This document shows positions 51,668-63,495 of a DNA stretch of 64,000 bases, in pieces. The stretch's first letter is position 1. Each line of letters opens with the position of its first letter. Where the stretch lies: positions 186,001-250,000 of the forward strand of contig NZ_AUBU01000002.1 of assembly GCF_000429405.1 (NCBI RefSeq), in the 5' to 3' direction. The DNA comes from Algoriphagus marincola DSM 16067. Its GTDB lineage: Bacteria; Bacteroidota; Bacteroidia; Cytophagales; Cyclobacteriaceae. The position numbers were made by a program, and so were the translations under genes. The notes below the pieces were generated by a model, which had not been told where the DNA came from, ran no database searches, and worked only from the letters and a program-made list of their open reading frames with translations.

Positions 51668-52792
51668 TCAAGTATAGCTCAAATCCGACGACTGGATGAA
51701 AATGCTTACCTTCTCAGGCACCGGAAGTAGCTGCTTGAGCACTTGCTCCCAAGTTTCTACCCATCGTTGAAAATCCTCTTGAAGAGGATTGGTTTTTTCA
51801 AGAACAGCCAATTCGAGTATAGAAAAATCAAATGAGTTAGCTGTTTTTCCTATGCCGGAACGAAATACCTCTAGTGCATTACAGGCTTGTTCGTACTGTC
51901 CAGCTACAGGGATGACAAGTATTGGCTTGCCTAGATACATCGCCTCGCAGACGGATTCAAAGCCAGCCGTACAGATTAGGCCCTTACAAGCTGCCATATC
52001 TTGCAAGAAGCGCTGATCATGCACACGGTTTAGGGTCAAGTTGGGAAGGACTTGCTCAACTTCGGCTGCATCTTTTTTGTCCCAATAAGCTTTGATCTGG
52101 ATGTGTGGATGAGCTTTGGCATACGCTATCACCTCCTGCCCGTATCCGGGATTGACCATATAGGCAAGATAAAAGTCGCCTTGATGCTGAGCTAGCTTCT
52201 TGACTTCCTGTCGAAGGAGAGGAGGTACGACACGAATTTTTCGACTTGCCATTTTTTGCGGCAAAAATGACAAAGCCAAAATCTCCTTTGCGCCCCAGGC
52301 AGTGATTTGGGTATTGAGTCTGAAAAGGAATCGCTCCAAGTGTCTTCCCGGTGCAAAAATAAAATCAGGATGTCCCGAGAGGTATTGATGACCGATCACC
52401 CAATAGGCTGCTTTTGGTCTGAAAAGAAAAGAATACAAGCCTCCCAAAAGATCATAAAAATTCAAAATTACATCTGGATTCAGGCTTTTTATTTGATCGT
52501 CGATTTGCAGGAGACTTTTCCAGAAAATGGGAGCTTTTTTAAGGTTTTTGCGGATGGTTTTTCCTAAAAGGATTTTTTTCTCTGCTCCATCTGCTTCAAA
52601 ATTTGGACTGTCTAAAGCAAGGATTGGAGCCTGAATTTCTCTTTTAAAAAAATCCGGAATACTTCTTCGATGACTTTTCCCAACCAAAACACCTGCGAGT
52701 TCATGACCTTGCCTGCGCAATAGATTTGAAAACGCGATAGCTTGTGTCATGTGACCCCGGCCTTCGCCTTGTACGATAAAAACGAACTTCAT
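51668..52792 (-). CDS. GT-B glycosyltransferase (MurG/GT28-like)
   Basis: The 374-residue protein has a GT-B fold: N-terminal VFIVQGEGRGHMTQAIAFSN (the GxGHxxQ loop typical of MurG-like enzymes), and a C-terminal donor-binding block LICTAGFESVCEAMYLGKPI with LVIPVAGQYEQACNALEV. The acceptor is probably a lipid or polyprenol-linked sugar; the specific sugar is unknown. It is second in a two-gene minus-strand unit, 2 bases after an LpxH-like phosphoesterase, suggesting a joint role in glycolipid synthesis. It converges with the BlaR1-like gene. Confidence 0.86.
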   Translation of the reverse strand: MKFVFIVQGEGRGHMTQAIAFSNLLRRQGHELAGVLVGKSHRRSIPDFFKREIQAPILALDSPNFEADGAEKKILLGKTIRKNLKKAPIFWKSLLQIDDQIKSLNPDVILNFYDLLGGLYSFLFRPKAAYWVIGHQYLSGHPDFIFAPGRHLERFLFRLNTQITAWGAKEILALSFLPQKMASRKIRVVPPLLRQEVKKLAQHQGDFYLAYMVNPGYGQEVIAYAKAHPHIQIKAYWDKKDAAEVEQVLPNLTLNRVHDQRFLQDMAACKGLICTAGFESVCEAMYLGKPILVIPVAGQYEQACNALEVFRSGIGKTANSFDFSILELAVLEKTNPLQEDFQRWVETWEQVLKQLLPVPEKVSIFIQSSDLSYT

Positions 52793-52794
52793 AC

Positions 52795-53670
52795 TTATCG
52801 AAATGCAGGTGGATTCAAGTCGTCTTTTGGGCTATCGAACGATACCTTTCGAAGTGGAATGATGGTACTCTCATCTTCCTCTTCATTTCCGGAAAAGAAA
52901 CTGCCAATCTCCTGATCTCTGATTTCCTTGAAATTGATTTCGGAATAGTAGATCAATTGCCAGTTGCCTTCATGATCTTCTGCTAAAGCCGACATTGTCT
53001 CCACCCAATCACCTGAGTTGAGATAATGAACACCATCTATCCATCGATTTTCTGCCTTGTGGATGTGCCCACAGATGATCCCGTCACAGCCTTTGGCTTT
53101 TGCCATTTTGGCGAGCTCAGTTTCATATTGATCCACATAGGATACCGCAGACTTTACTTTGCCTTTGATATACTGAGACAATGAAAAGTAAGGTAAGCCT
53201 CTTTTGAATCGGTAGTGATTGACCACTCGATTGAGCCAAAGGAGGAATGTGTAACCCATATCGCCCAAATAGGCTATCCAGCGAAGATTGGTCGTAATGC
53301 TATCGAAAACATCGCCATGGGTGATGAAGTATTTTTTTCCTTGAGATTCATAGATCATATCCGTCTGAATCGAAAGGTTGCCAATTTGAAGAGGAAGAAT
53401 TTGATCCAGAAAATCATCATGGTTTCCTCTCAAGTAAAAAACTTGCGTATTATGATTTTCGATCATTTTGAGGATGCGGTTGAAAAAACGGGTATGTTTT
53501 CGCTTCCAAGCCCCCGATTTTTTGAGTTGCCACCCATCGATTATGTCACCATTCAAAATAAGATTATCGCAGTGGTACTGTTTGAGAAATCGCGCTATTT
53601 CTTTTGCTTTTGAGCCTTTGGTACCCAAGTGAACGTCAGATACAATGATCGTTTTGAAGTGAGTTTTCAC
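52795..53670 (-). CDS. LpxH-like UDP-2,3-diacylglucosamine diphosphatase-type metallophosphoesterase
   Basis: The 291-residue calcineurin-like phosphoesterase has the motifs IIVSDVHLGTKG, LILNGDIIDGWQLK, YLRGNHDDFLDQILP, ITHGDVFDS and IICGHIHKAENR. The order and spacing match the LpxH/UDP-diacylglucosamine pyrophosphatase group. That group makes lipid X in lipid A synthesis, but longer Bacteroidetes members also act on other sugar-lipid substrates. It starts the minus-strand unit with the GT-B glycosyltransferase. Gene order suggests a shared outer-membrane glycolipid pathway; the substrate is inferred. Confidence 0.87.
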   Translation of the reverse strand: MKTHFKTIIVSDVHLGTKGSKAKEIARFLKQYHCDNLILNGDIIDGWQLKKSGAWKRKHTRFFNRILKMIENHNTQVFYLRGNHDDFLDQILPLQIGNLSIQTDMIYESQGKKYFITHGDVFDSITTNLRWIAYLGDMGYTFLLWLNRVVNHYRFKRGLPYFSLSQYIKGKVKSAVSYVDQYETELAKMAKAKGCDGIICGHIHKAENRWIDGVHYLNSGDWVETMSALAEDHEGNWQLIYYSEINFKEIRDQEIGSFFSGNEEEDESTIIPLRKVSFDSPKDDLNPPAFR

Positions 53671-53869
53671 GCTATTGGTTTTGGTTGAAAGGTAGCGTGG
53701 TATTGTAAATCTGTAACACTTAGTCTGTTAAGTATTTGCTATTTTTTCCAAATTTTCTTTGGTGAAAGTGAAGGCTGTGTTAAGCAGATGTGAAAAATAA
53801 GATGGGTCGTGCTTTTCTTTCTTTTTTGAAATGAAATAACTACCTTTTCAGTCTTTTATTTTAGATACT

Positions 53870-54832
53870 ATGAAAATCACTTTTGTATTAGAGTGGGAAA
53901 ACGCCATTCTTTCTGAACTAGAACGGACAAGTGAATTGCTAACTCAGATTCATTTACAGTCTAATAATCAAGAGCAAGCTCAATTTGAGTTGCTTATTCT
54001 TCACAATTCAGAGCAAGTTTCCGAAGAGTTTATATCTGATTTCTTAAGAAATGTTCTTGATGAAAAAAATCTTCCCGAAATGGAAGAGACTAGGGTATTG
54101 GATGTGAAAGATGCTCACTATTTTCAATTAAAAAATGAGGGAGTAAGACATGCAAAGGGAGAGACGGTAATTATTTTAGATAGTGATATCATTCCACAGG
54201 CAGGTTGGCTTGAGGCTCTATTGAATGCTCACCAAAAATATCCTGAGGCTATCATCGCCGGGGCCACACATATTGACTATTCCGATTTTATGGGAAAGTG
54301 TTTCGCTTTAGCTTGGTTTTTCCCTGCCCCATCTGATCGATCCGATATGGAATCAGCAAATCTTATTTTCTCCAATAATTTTATTTGTAAAAAGCAGCTC
54401 CTCATTGACAATCCCTATCCAAAAATGGCTGAGGGAGTCACCCGAGGTGCAGACACCTTGCTTTGGAAAGATTTGGAAAGAAAAGGAGTGAAATTATTCA
54501 TTTGCCATCAGGCAAAAGCATCACACCCCGCACCTAATGGTTGGGAACACTTTTTCAACCGGGCTTTGGCTGAGGGTAGGGATGATTATTTGCGCCTTTT
54601 TGAGAGGGATTTTCAAGTTGGTAATCCGGAATTTAGGTTTTTCAAAATTTATCTGCTGCGAAGTAAAAACACCATCGTTAGAATTTGGAAAAACCGTGCA
54701 AAAGTTAATTTGAGTCTTTGGCAAGTTCCCTTTGCGACTATTACGATGCTTACTTACTATCTTTTTTATCTGATCGGTGGCATAATAACAAAAGCTACCC
54801 CGAGGTATGCAAAGGTTTCTTGGCAGATTTGA
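53870..54832 (+). CDS. GT2-family glycosyltransferase with C-terminal membrane helix
   Basis: The 320-residue GT-A enzyme has its metal-binding DxD at residues 104-106 within VIILDSDIIPQAGW and an acceptor-side loop GVTRGADTLLWKDLERKG. One transmembrane helix lies at about 290-309 (VPFATITMLTYYLFYLIGGI). N-terminal residues 1-60 are more variable than usual for the family. It stands alone between two gaps (199 and 89 bases). It probably adds sugars to an outer-membrane or capsule glycan; the donor is unknown. Confidence 0.88.
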   Translation: MKITFVLEWENAILSELERTSELLTQIHLQSNNQEQAQFELLILHNSEQVSEEFISDFLRNVLDEKNLPEMEETRVLDVKDAHYFQLKNEGVRHAKGETVIILDSDIIPQAGWLEALLNAHQKYPEAIIAGATHIDYSDFMGKCFALAWFFPAPSDRSDMESANLIFSNNFICKKQLLIDNPYPKMAEGVTRGADTLLWKDLERKGVKLFICHQAKASHPAPNGWEHFFNRALAEGRDDYLRLFERDFQVGNPEFRFFKIYLLRSKNTIVRIWKNRAKVNLSLWQVPFATITMLTYYLFYLIGGIITKATPRYAKVSWQI

Positions 54833-54921
54833 TTCTGCTAAGAATGAGATTTTTACGCAAGTGGTAAAAAGCAATTCGCAGTTGTTATTTAGTTTCGTTT
54901 TCGAATTAAACTCACTAAATA

Positions 54922-57396
54922 ATGCAGCGAATATTCTTGATTTTAGGTCTCTTTTTGACCGTCAATTTAGGTTTAGCACAGGAGCCCATATACAAGGGAA
55001 ATTATGAACTAGCTTCCCGCTTTGCTCCTGCCAAACTTCGCAAAATGATTTTCTCAACTTCTGTCAATCCTCATTGGATGAAGAAGTCTGACCGATTCTG
55101 GTATGAATACGAAACTAGTGATGGAAAACGCTGGTATGTAGTCGACCCGGTAAGGAAAACCAAGACCGAACTTTTTGATCGGGACAAACTGGCTGCGGAA
55201 ATAACCAAAGCAGTGAAAGACCCCTACGACGGTCAGCATCTGGAGCTTGATGACTTGAAACTTCTGGAAGATGAAAATACTATTCGGTTCAAGGTGAAAT
55301 CCACTGCAGATGTGCTAAAGTCTGACTGGGCGGAGATCAAGGAGAAAAATAAGAATGCCAAGGATTCTTTAGAGAAGAAAGTCCACACTTTTCTTTGGAA
55401 TATTTCGTCTCAGACGCTGACAGAAATAGAGACTGAAAAAGATCCAAAACGTCTTTCCTGGGCAAATATTGCACCCGACTCCTCCAAGGTAGTCTTTGCC
55501 AAAAACTTTAACCTTTACTGGATGGATAAGGAAAACTTCCTAAAGGCAGTGAAGGATGAGAAAGATTCGACTATCGTGGAAAACCAATTGACCACGGATG
55601 GCGAGAAAGATTATGAATATGGCTGGGGAGGCCGAGGAGACGATAATGTGGAGGAAGAAAAGAAGAAGAATGACCGAAAGCGGGTGGGTGTACTTTGGAG
55701 CAGTGATTCCAAGCAGTTTATCTTAACTCGAAGTGATCAACGAAAAGTCAAAGACCTGTGGGTCATTCACAATACCCGGGATCCAAGACCCACTTTGGAA
55801 ACCTACAAGTATGCGATGCCAGGTGAAAAGGAGCAGCCACAAACTGAATTGTTGCACTACTCCTTCGACTCTGAAGAGATGAGCAAGCTTCCTATCTCCA
55901 CCTTTAAAGATCAGACGGTCAGTCTTTGGTCGACTACCCCTCCGGCAAATACCAGAGACGATGACTTCCGACCAGCAACTTGGTTGGGAGATTTGGATGA
56001 GTTTTATTTTGCTATCACCAGTAGAGACTTGAAGCGAGTAGATGTCTGCCGCTGGAATATCACTACCGGTGAAAAGGAGGTCTTGATCGAAGAGCGTAGC
56101 AATACTTACATAGATTTTGACAAGTTGGAGCTGGTCGGAAATGACATGATCTGGTGGTCTGAGCGTGACGGTTGGGCACATTTGTACCTCTATGGAAAAG
56201 ATGGAAGCTTCAAAAGACAATTGACTTCAGGTCCATTCCATGTAAGTGGTGTGGCTAGAGTAGATGAGCGTAATCGAAAAGTTTACTTTGTAGCAAACGG
56301 ACGTGAAAAGGATGAGGATCCTTACTATGAACATCTATACAGTGTCAGCATGGATGGTGGGGCAATCAGTCTTCTCAATTCTGGCAACTTCAATCACAGC
56401 ATCGAGATAAATGACAATGCTTCATTTTTTGTCAATAATTTCTCCCGAGTGAACACAACGCCTGTTTCTGTCCTCATGGATAGAAACGGAAATAAGGTGA
56501 TGGATTTGGAAACAGCCGATTTGTCCCAGCTTTTTGCCGCAGGCTACCAATTCCCAGAACCCTTCAAGTTTAAAGCGGATGATGGAATTACGGATTTGTA
56601 CGGGGTGATGTACAAGCCTTTTGACTTTGATTCCACACGGAAATATCCATTGGTACAATATGTCTATCCAGGTCCTCAGACTGAGGCCGTGAATAAGTCC
56701 TTTGGAAGAAGCATGGACCGAACAGACCGTTTGGCGCAGTTTGGTTTTGTAGTTGTGACTTTAGGAAATAGAGGAGGACATCCTGCGAGATCCAAGTGGT
56801 ATCACAATTATGGATACGGCGACCTGAGAGATTATGGCTTAGCAGATAAGAAAGCTGCAGTAGATCAATTGGCAGACCGGCACTCCTTCATCGATAGAAA
56901 TCGAGTAGGAATTCACGGTCACTCCGGTGGGGGTTTTATGTCTACGGCAGCAATGCTTGTTTATCCTGAAGTGTTCAAAGTAGCTGTTTCATCTGCTGGA
57001 AATCATGAAAATAATATTTATAACCGCTGGTGGTCTGAAAAGCACCACGGCGTGAAAGAAGTTGTCACTCCAAAAGGTGATACCACTTTTGTCTACCAAA
57101 TAGAAAAGAATCCCGACTTGGCTAAAAACCTAAAAGGCCATCTGATGCTCAGCACCGGAGATGTGGATAACAACGTGCACCCGGCGGGAACAATTCGAAT
57201 GGCCGAAGCACTGATCAAAGCTGGGAAACGATTTGAATTTGTGATTTTGCCAGGTCAGCGTCATGGATACGGACCCATGGCCGAATACTTCTTCTGGAAA
57301 ATGGGAGATTACTTCGTGCGGCACCTCTTGGGTGATAATACACCGCCTCCTGTAGATATGGTTGAGATGCAGCGGGATAAGCCGCAGGATAAGTAG
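54922..57396 (+). CDS. Dipeptidyl peptidase IV-type S9 peptidase (secreted)
   Basis: The 824-residue exported protease has a signal peptide (MQRIFLILGLFLTVNLGLAQ), a seven-bladed propeller (about 80-520) and an alpha/beta hydrolase domain. Ser668 is in GIHGHSGGGFMS, Asp749 in STGDVDNNVHP and His781 in LPGQRHGYGP, a complete S9 triad. DPP-IV-type enzymes remove X-Pro or X-Ala dipeptides from peptide N-termini; Bacteroidetes use them to digest proteins in the periplasm or outside. It is monocistronic, and a terminator-like hairpin lies at 57510. Confidence 0.94.
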   Translation: MQRIFLILGLFLTVNLGLAQEPIYKGNYELASRFAPAKLRKMIFSTSVNPHWMKKSDRFWYEYETSDGKRWYVVDPVRKTKTELFDRDKLAAEITKAVKDPYDGQHLELDDLKLLEDENTIRFKVKSTADVLKSDWAEIKEKNKNAKDSLEKKVHTFLWNISSQTLTEIETEKDPKRLSWANIAPDSSKVVFAKNFNLYWMDKENFLKAVKDEKDSTIVENQLTTDGEKDYEYGWGGRGDDNVEEEKKKNDRKRVGVLWSSDSKQFILTRSDQRKVKDLWVIHNTRDPRPTLETYKYAMPGEKEQPQTELLHYSFDSEEMSKLPISTFKDQTVSLWSTTPPANTRDDDFRPATWLGDLDEFYFAITSRDLKRVDVCRWNITTGEKEVLIEERSNTYIDFDKLELVGNDMIWWSERDGWAHLYLYGKDGSFKRQLTSGPFHVSGVARVDERNRKVYFVANGREKDEDPYYEHLYSVSMDGGAISLLNSGNFNHSIEINDNASFFVNNFSRVNTTPVSVLMDRNGNKVMDLETADLSQLFAAGYQFPEPFKFKADDGITDLYGVMYKPFDFDSTRKYPLVQYVYPGPQTEAVNKSFGRSMDRTDRLAQFGFVVVTLGNRGGHPARSKWYHNYGYGDLRDYGLADKKAAVDQLADRHSFIDRNRVGIHGHSGGGFMSTAAMLVYPEVFKVAVSSAGNHENNIYNRWWSEKHHGVKEVVTPKGDTTFVYQIEKNPDLAKNLKGHLMLSTGDVDNNVHPAGTIRMAEALIKAGKRFEFVILPGQRHGYGPMAEYFFWKMGDYFVRHLLGDNTPPPVDMVEMQRDKPQDK

Positions 57397-57509
57397 ATAG
57401 TTTTTGAAAGTAGTGAATTGTAAGTGGTTTGAAATGAAAAAGTTTAACGTTTCAGGTCTTAAATTAGTCCACCCGAATTTTAGTTAAAAATCAAGTGTTG
57501 ATAAATGAT

Positions 57510-57543
57510 AAAGCCCGGTTTCGTGTAGGAATCGGGCTTTTTT
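57510..57543. terminator. Rho-independent terminator after the S9 peptidase gene
   Basis: A stem of about 12 bp with one bulge (aaagcccggtttc / gaatcgggcttt, 57510-57522 and 57529-57540) is followed by a T-run on the plus strand. An A-run on the other side makes it possibly bidirectional, also serving the small minus-strand gene. Confidence 0.82.
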
Positions 57544-57564
57544 AGTGGTTAGCAATTTGGAATC

Positions 57565-57921
57565 TTAGTCGATTTTTTTGATTTGAATAGTGTAATTCAC
57601 CGAATCATCAAACTCCTTGATGGGCATGCGGCTTTGGGGGTCAGGTAATTGATAGATAGGAGGCATCCCTACTCTAAACTTAGGGTTGGGTAATAAGTCC
57701 ATATACCTTTCTGGATTTAGACTCTTGGGTAAAAATAAAAAACCACTGTCCAAGAGTATCCTGCCTTTACCAATAGAGTCTATGTTAAATTCAGGAAGTG
57801 ATTTCCACCGGTGCTTCAGTGTATCCTTTTGAGAATCACTGAGCCATTCTATTTTTTCCTGTGCAAAGGCCAATCCTATAGTGCTGAAAAAAAGAATCAA
57901 CGTAATCCCTAGATATTTCAT
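57565..57921 (-). CDS. Small secreted hypothetical protein
   Basis: The 118-residue protein has a clear signal peptide (MKYLGITLILFFSTIGLAFA, cleavage after AFAQ). A short mature part rich in Pro, Leu and Asp follows (SLPEFNIDSIGKGRILLDSG, LPNPKFRVGMPPIYQLPDP). It is very small, with no recognised domain. It is probably a periplasmic or surface protein. It is monocistronic on the minus strand, sharing the terminator region with the S9 peptidase. Confidence 0.7.
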   Translation of the reverse strand: MKYLGITLILFFSTIGLAFAQEKIEWLSDSQKDTLKHRWKSLPEFNIDSIGKGRILLDSGFLFLPKSLNPERYMDLLPNPKFRVGMPPIYQLPDPQSRMPIKEFDDSVNYTIQIKKID

Positions 57922-58189
57922 AGCTAATGTAATTTATTGAATCATTAAACTATGAAATTCTAAAATTTAGTTTTTACTTTTTTAAGTTAAAATTTATTAG
58001 GAGCAAAAGAAATTACCATATTTCAAGGCCTTAAGTATCAATCGACTTCTATCTCTGCTTTTCTTCCAGTTTGCGAAGTTTAAGGCCAGAAATAAACCCT
58101 CAAGGTTTAGAATCAGGGTGCTTCACTCTCTCTCCTTCAAGCTTCCAGCTAGAAAGACTATGACAAAGCCATCATTGTGTATCATCATA

Positions 58190-58951
58190 TCAATCAATTT
58201 CCTTTTCAATCAAGGCCAAAATGTATTCTAATTTGTCCATGAGAGGCAGGTAATGCGCCTCCTCAGTAGCTTGAGTCGTCAGAATAAAGATCAATAGTCG
58301 GTTTTCAAAAGACACAGATTCTAAAATCTGCAGATTGCTTCCTGAAAAATCACCTTTTGAAATCCCCAACGCCTGAGTAACCCCGGCATCTTCAAAGACT
58401 CTCCGGATGCTATATCCTTCTTCGTCAAATACATTGATCACTTTTTCTCGCTGTATGCTTAATTCATTTTCCTGAGAGTGAATATCCTCCAAATTAGCTA
58501 ACCAATCGGTGAGGGATTTCCTCAAGTCTGGATTGGATACATCTTTGAGACTTCCCGAATTGATCATTTCCATTAGCAGGGAATTGTTTGGGCTAAAGGA
58601 AATTTCGAATGCCAATGCCTCAAAAACCCATTGGGAGAATTGACTTTCTAAAAGGTTGGAGTCTTTTGGGTCAGCTTGGATGATTTTCTTGGCATTTTCA
58701 AGATTGTTTCGGTTGACTTTGATCAATTCCTCTAGTTTGAATTGACTGATCTGAAAATCCTCCTTCAACCCCTTAAGGTACACTTGCTCCTTGACCCGGT
58801 TTTGATTAATGACGTTGTCGTTATTGATAGCTAGGGCAATCATTATCCCAATGACTAAAAGGACCACTTCTCCCAAAGCATAGAGCAAATATTTTTGGAT
58901 TTTACCTTTGGAAATAATCTCTTGTCTGAATTTTCTGAATAACCTGCTCAT
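58190..58951 (-). CDS. DUF6090-type membrane-anchored protein
   Basis: The 253-residue protein starts with a basic, Arg-rich stretch (MSRLFRKFRQEIISKGKIQK) and has one membrane helix at about 24-41 (ALGEVVLLVIGIMIALAI). The remaining 210 residues are helical and probably periplasmic. This is the layout of DUF6090, a Bacteroidetes-specific family of unknown role, often found in tandem copies. A single copy is present here. No partner gene lies near. Confidence 0.78.
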   Translation of the reverse strand: MSRLFRKFRQEIISKGKIQKYLLYALGEVVLLVIGIMIALAINNDNVINQNRVKEQVYLKGLKEDFQISQFKLEELIKVNRNNLENAKKIIQADPKDSNLLESQFSQWVFEALAFEISFSPNNSLLMEMINSGSLKDVSNPDLRKSLTDWLANLEDIHSQENELSIQREKVINVFDEEGYSIRRVFEDAGVTQALGISKGDFSGSNLQILESVSFENRLLIFILTTQATEEAHYLPLMDKLEYILALIEKEID

Positions 58952-61547
<2,596 letters not shown>

Positions 61548-61568
61548 TTAATCATAACTTATAATATC

Positions 61569-61600
61569 AAAATGGCTCTCAAATGGGAGCCATTTTTTTT
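61569..61600 (+). terminator. Rho-independent terminator after katG
   Basis: A 10-bp perfect stem (aaaatggctc / gagccatttt, 61569-61578 and 61587-61596) with an 8-base loop is followed by a T-run. Confidence 0.9.
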
Positions 61601-61702
61601 GCTTTTTGAAGAATGGAAAATAAGATCGTTGCGAATTCCATTAGAAAGTACCAATGATTTAAACAGCTTTCCACTTTAGTGGTTTTTATAAAAAAAATAA
61701 TC

Positions 61703-62434
61703 ATGAAGATTCTCCGATATTCAATTCTTGTTTTAGGTTGCATCCTGCCACTTATAGCCTGTCAGGCTCAGAATGGGTCTCAAAAAGATGATTCACCTTA
61801 TAAATTCAAAAATCCCTCTTGGGATGGAACAGGCAAAATCTACATGGGGCGGGAAATCTCCCATATTATGGGTTTTGCAGGAAAAGACTGGTTGGAGCGT
61901 GATAGTAGAGAGGGGGAAGAAGGGGTCTCTTTAGCGGTAAAAAACTTACCATTGACTTCAGAAAGTGTGGTCGCTGATATCGGTGCGGGTTCCGGATACT
62001 ATACTTTTCGCGTGGCAGAAAGAATTCCCGATGGAAAAATATACGCAGTCGAGGTTCAAGATGAGGCATTGAATTACCTGGACCGAAAACGAAAAGAACT
62101 AGGGTTTGAGCAGGTAATTCCCACCAAAGGAAGCTCTAAATCACCCAATTTACCTGAAGAAGCAATTGATGTAGCCTTTATGGTGGATGTTTATCATGAA
62201 TTAGAGTTTCCACAAGAAATGCTTCAATCCATTCATCAATCTCTGAAACCCGATGGTAAATTAATTCTAATCGAATACAGAGGTGAGGACCCGACGATTG
62301 CGATCAAGCCACTTCATAAGATGACCGCTCGCCAAGCTGAAAAGGAGCTGAAGGCAAATGGGTTTAAGCTGGTAGAAAACGGGAAATTTTTAAAGATTCA
62401 GCACTTTTTAGTGTTTCAAAAAGTCTCGGATTGA
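61703..62434 (+). CDS. Lipoprotein-type class I SAM-dependent methyltransferase
   Basis: The 243-residue protein, counted from the ATG at 61703, has a signal peptide MKILRYSILVLGCILPLIAC with the lipobox Cys at residue 20, then a linker. A class I methyltransferase Rossmann domain follows (motif I VVADIGAGSGYYTFRVAERI from about 89; VAFMVDVYHELEFPQ as post-II/III). A GTG at 61679 extends the frame by eight residues but spoils the signal. A periplasm-facing methyltransferase is odd because SAM is cytoplasmic. It ends 3 bases from the convergent phosphoesterase gene. Confidence 0.82.
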   Translation: MKILRYSILVLGCILPLIACQAQNGSQKDDSPYKFKNPSWDGTGKIYMGREISHIMGFAGKDWLERDSREGEEGVSLAVKNLPLTSESVVADIGAGSGYYTFRVAERIPDGKIYAVEVQDEALNYLDRKRKELGFEQVIPTKGSSKSPNLPEEAIDVAFMVDVYHELEFPQEMLQSIHQSLKPDGKLILIEYRGEDPTIAIKPLHKMTARQAEKELKANGFKLVENGKFLKIQHFLVFQKVSD

Positions 62435-62437
62435 GTT

Positions 62438-63247
62438 TTAAAGGGTGTAGCCATTAAGAATTACTCCGTCCGAAACTCGCTTTAAATAGGTAGCGGCCGA
62501 TCCATCAGCTCCAACCTCGCAGACTCGGTAGCTTGGAAATGGATTTCCCCAACTGCCCCCAAAATGCCCAGACCAAAGAAAAGGCTTCTTCCGGTAAAGC
62601 ATAACCCCGTCTACGTCATGGTCGTGTCCGTGGAAAGTTGCCCGTACATTGGGATAAGAAGCAATCAAATCCATAAATCCCTGACAGCTGACTCCATGAC
62701 GAGTCCAATCATTTTGAGAAATATGAATGAAAACCATGACATGGGGAAGGGTGGAAAATTCATCTAAAGTCTGTTTGGCATAATCAAGATCAGCACATAA
62801 ATAATCACCTTTTGGATTGGAGCAATTCAGCAAAACCATCCCCAGCTCGTCTTGATGAACTTTGGAAAAATTGGAAGTTTGATTCCAGATTTGATTCCAA
62901 GTCTCCTCATCCACTCGATCATGATTGCCTTTCGTCACAAAATAGGGGTGCTGCACTTGATCATAGACCTTTTTGACTTCAGGCATCAAGCTTGGCTCGT
63001 CATGAATCAGATCTCCATTGAAAACCACAAAATCCACATCTTTTTCTTTATTGATCGCTTGGATTAGATCTTGATGGCTTTTTTCAAAATCGGTATTAGG
63101 TTGTCCGAAATGACCGTCTGAGGCAGTGATAAACTTAAACTTTGTCTCCTTTGGGAGTTGCATTTTGCCAAAAAGATAAAAAGGAAGCGTCATCGTAGAA
63201 GTAGTTAGGATTCCAAGTTTTTGCAAAAAAGGCCTTCTATTCATCAT
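62438..63247 (-). CDS. Tat-type secreted metallophosphoesterase
   Basis: The 269-residue protein has an N-terminal NRRPFLQKLGILTTSTMTLP (twin Arg, then hydrophobic), resembling a Tat signal. A calcineurin-like phosphoesterase domain follows: FITASDGHFGQ, VVFNGDLIHDEP, TKGNHDRVDEE and ATFHGHDHDVDG. These are all five metal-binding blocks. The substrate is unknown (phosphodiester or nucleotide). It could start at either of two adjacent ATGs (63247 or 63244). It is convergent with the methyltransferase gene (3-base gap). Confidence 0.86.
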   Translation of the reverse strand: MMNRRPFLQKLGILTTSTMTLPFYLFGKMQLPKETKFKFITASDGHFGQPNTDFEKSHQDLIQAINKEKDVDFVVFNGDLIHDEPSLMPEVKKVYDQVQHPYFVTKGNHDRVDEETWNQIWNQTSNFSKVHQDELGMVLLNCSNPKGDYLCADLDYAKQTLDEFSTLPHVMVFIHISQNDWTRHGVSCQGFMDLIASYPNVRATFHGHDHDVDGVMLYRKKPFLWSGHFGGSWGNPFPSYRVCEVGADGSAATYLKRVSDGVILNGYTL

Positions 63248-63495
63248 TACAAGGGTTTGTGTCAGGCTTTTAAAATATTGGCAAAATATAGTCAGGATTT
63301 GGAGAATTACCGATTTTCATGCTTAGCCTTTGTCGCTGAAACATGACCTTTTGAGTAATTGGGATTTGCAAATCCATTTTTGGAAGCTATCTTAAAACGC
63401 GAAAAGCATGCAAAATGAAAGAACCCTTCTATAGGCTTCGATCATTTCTTTTTTCCAATAAACCTAAACTAATCCTATCGATCAAAAAGCACATC

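Noticed and set aside
52741..52760. GTCATGTGACC, resembling part of the shared leader motif
   Set aside because: Only about ten bases match, it lies inside the GT-B coding sequence, and flanking bases do not continue the motif.
54807..55007. 66-codon plus-strand frame before the S9 peptidase
   Set aside because: It overlaps both the GT2 gene end and the S9 peptidase signal sequence in another frame; shadow frame.
57922..58189. Possible small gene or decayed gene in the gap before the DUF6090 gene
   Set aside because: No frame of useful length; an inverted GGCCTTAA/TTAAGGCC pair at 58027-58087 is too weak to call a feature.
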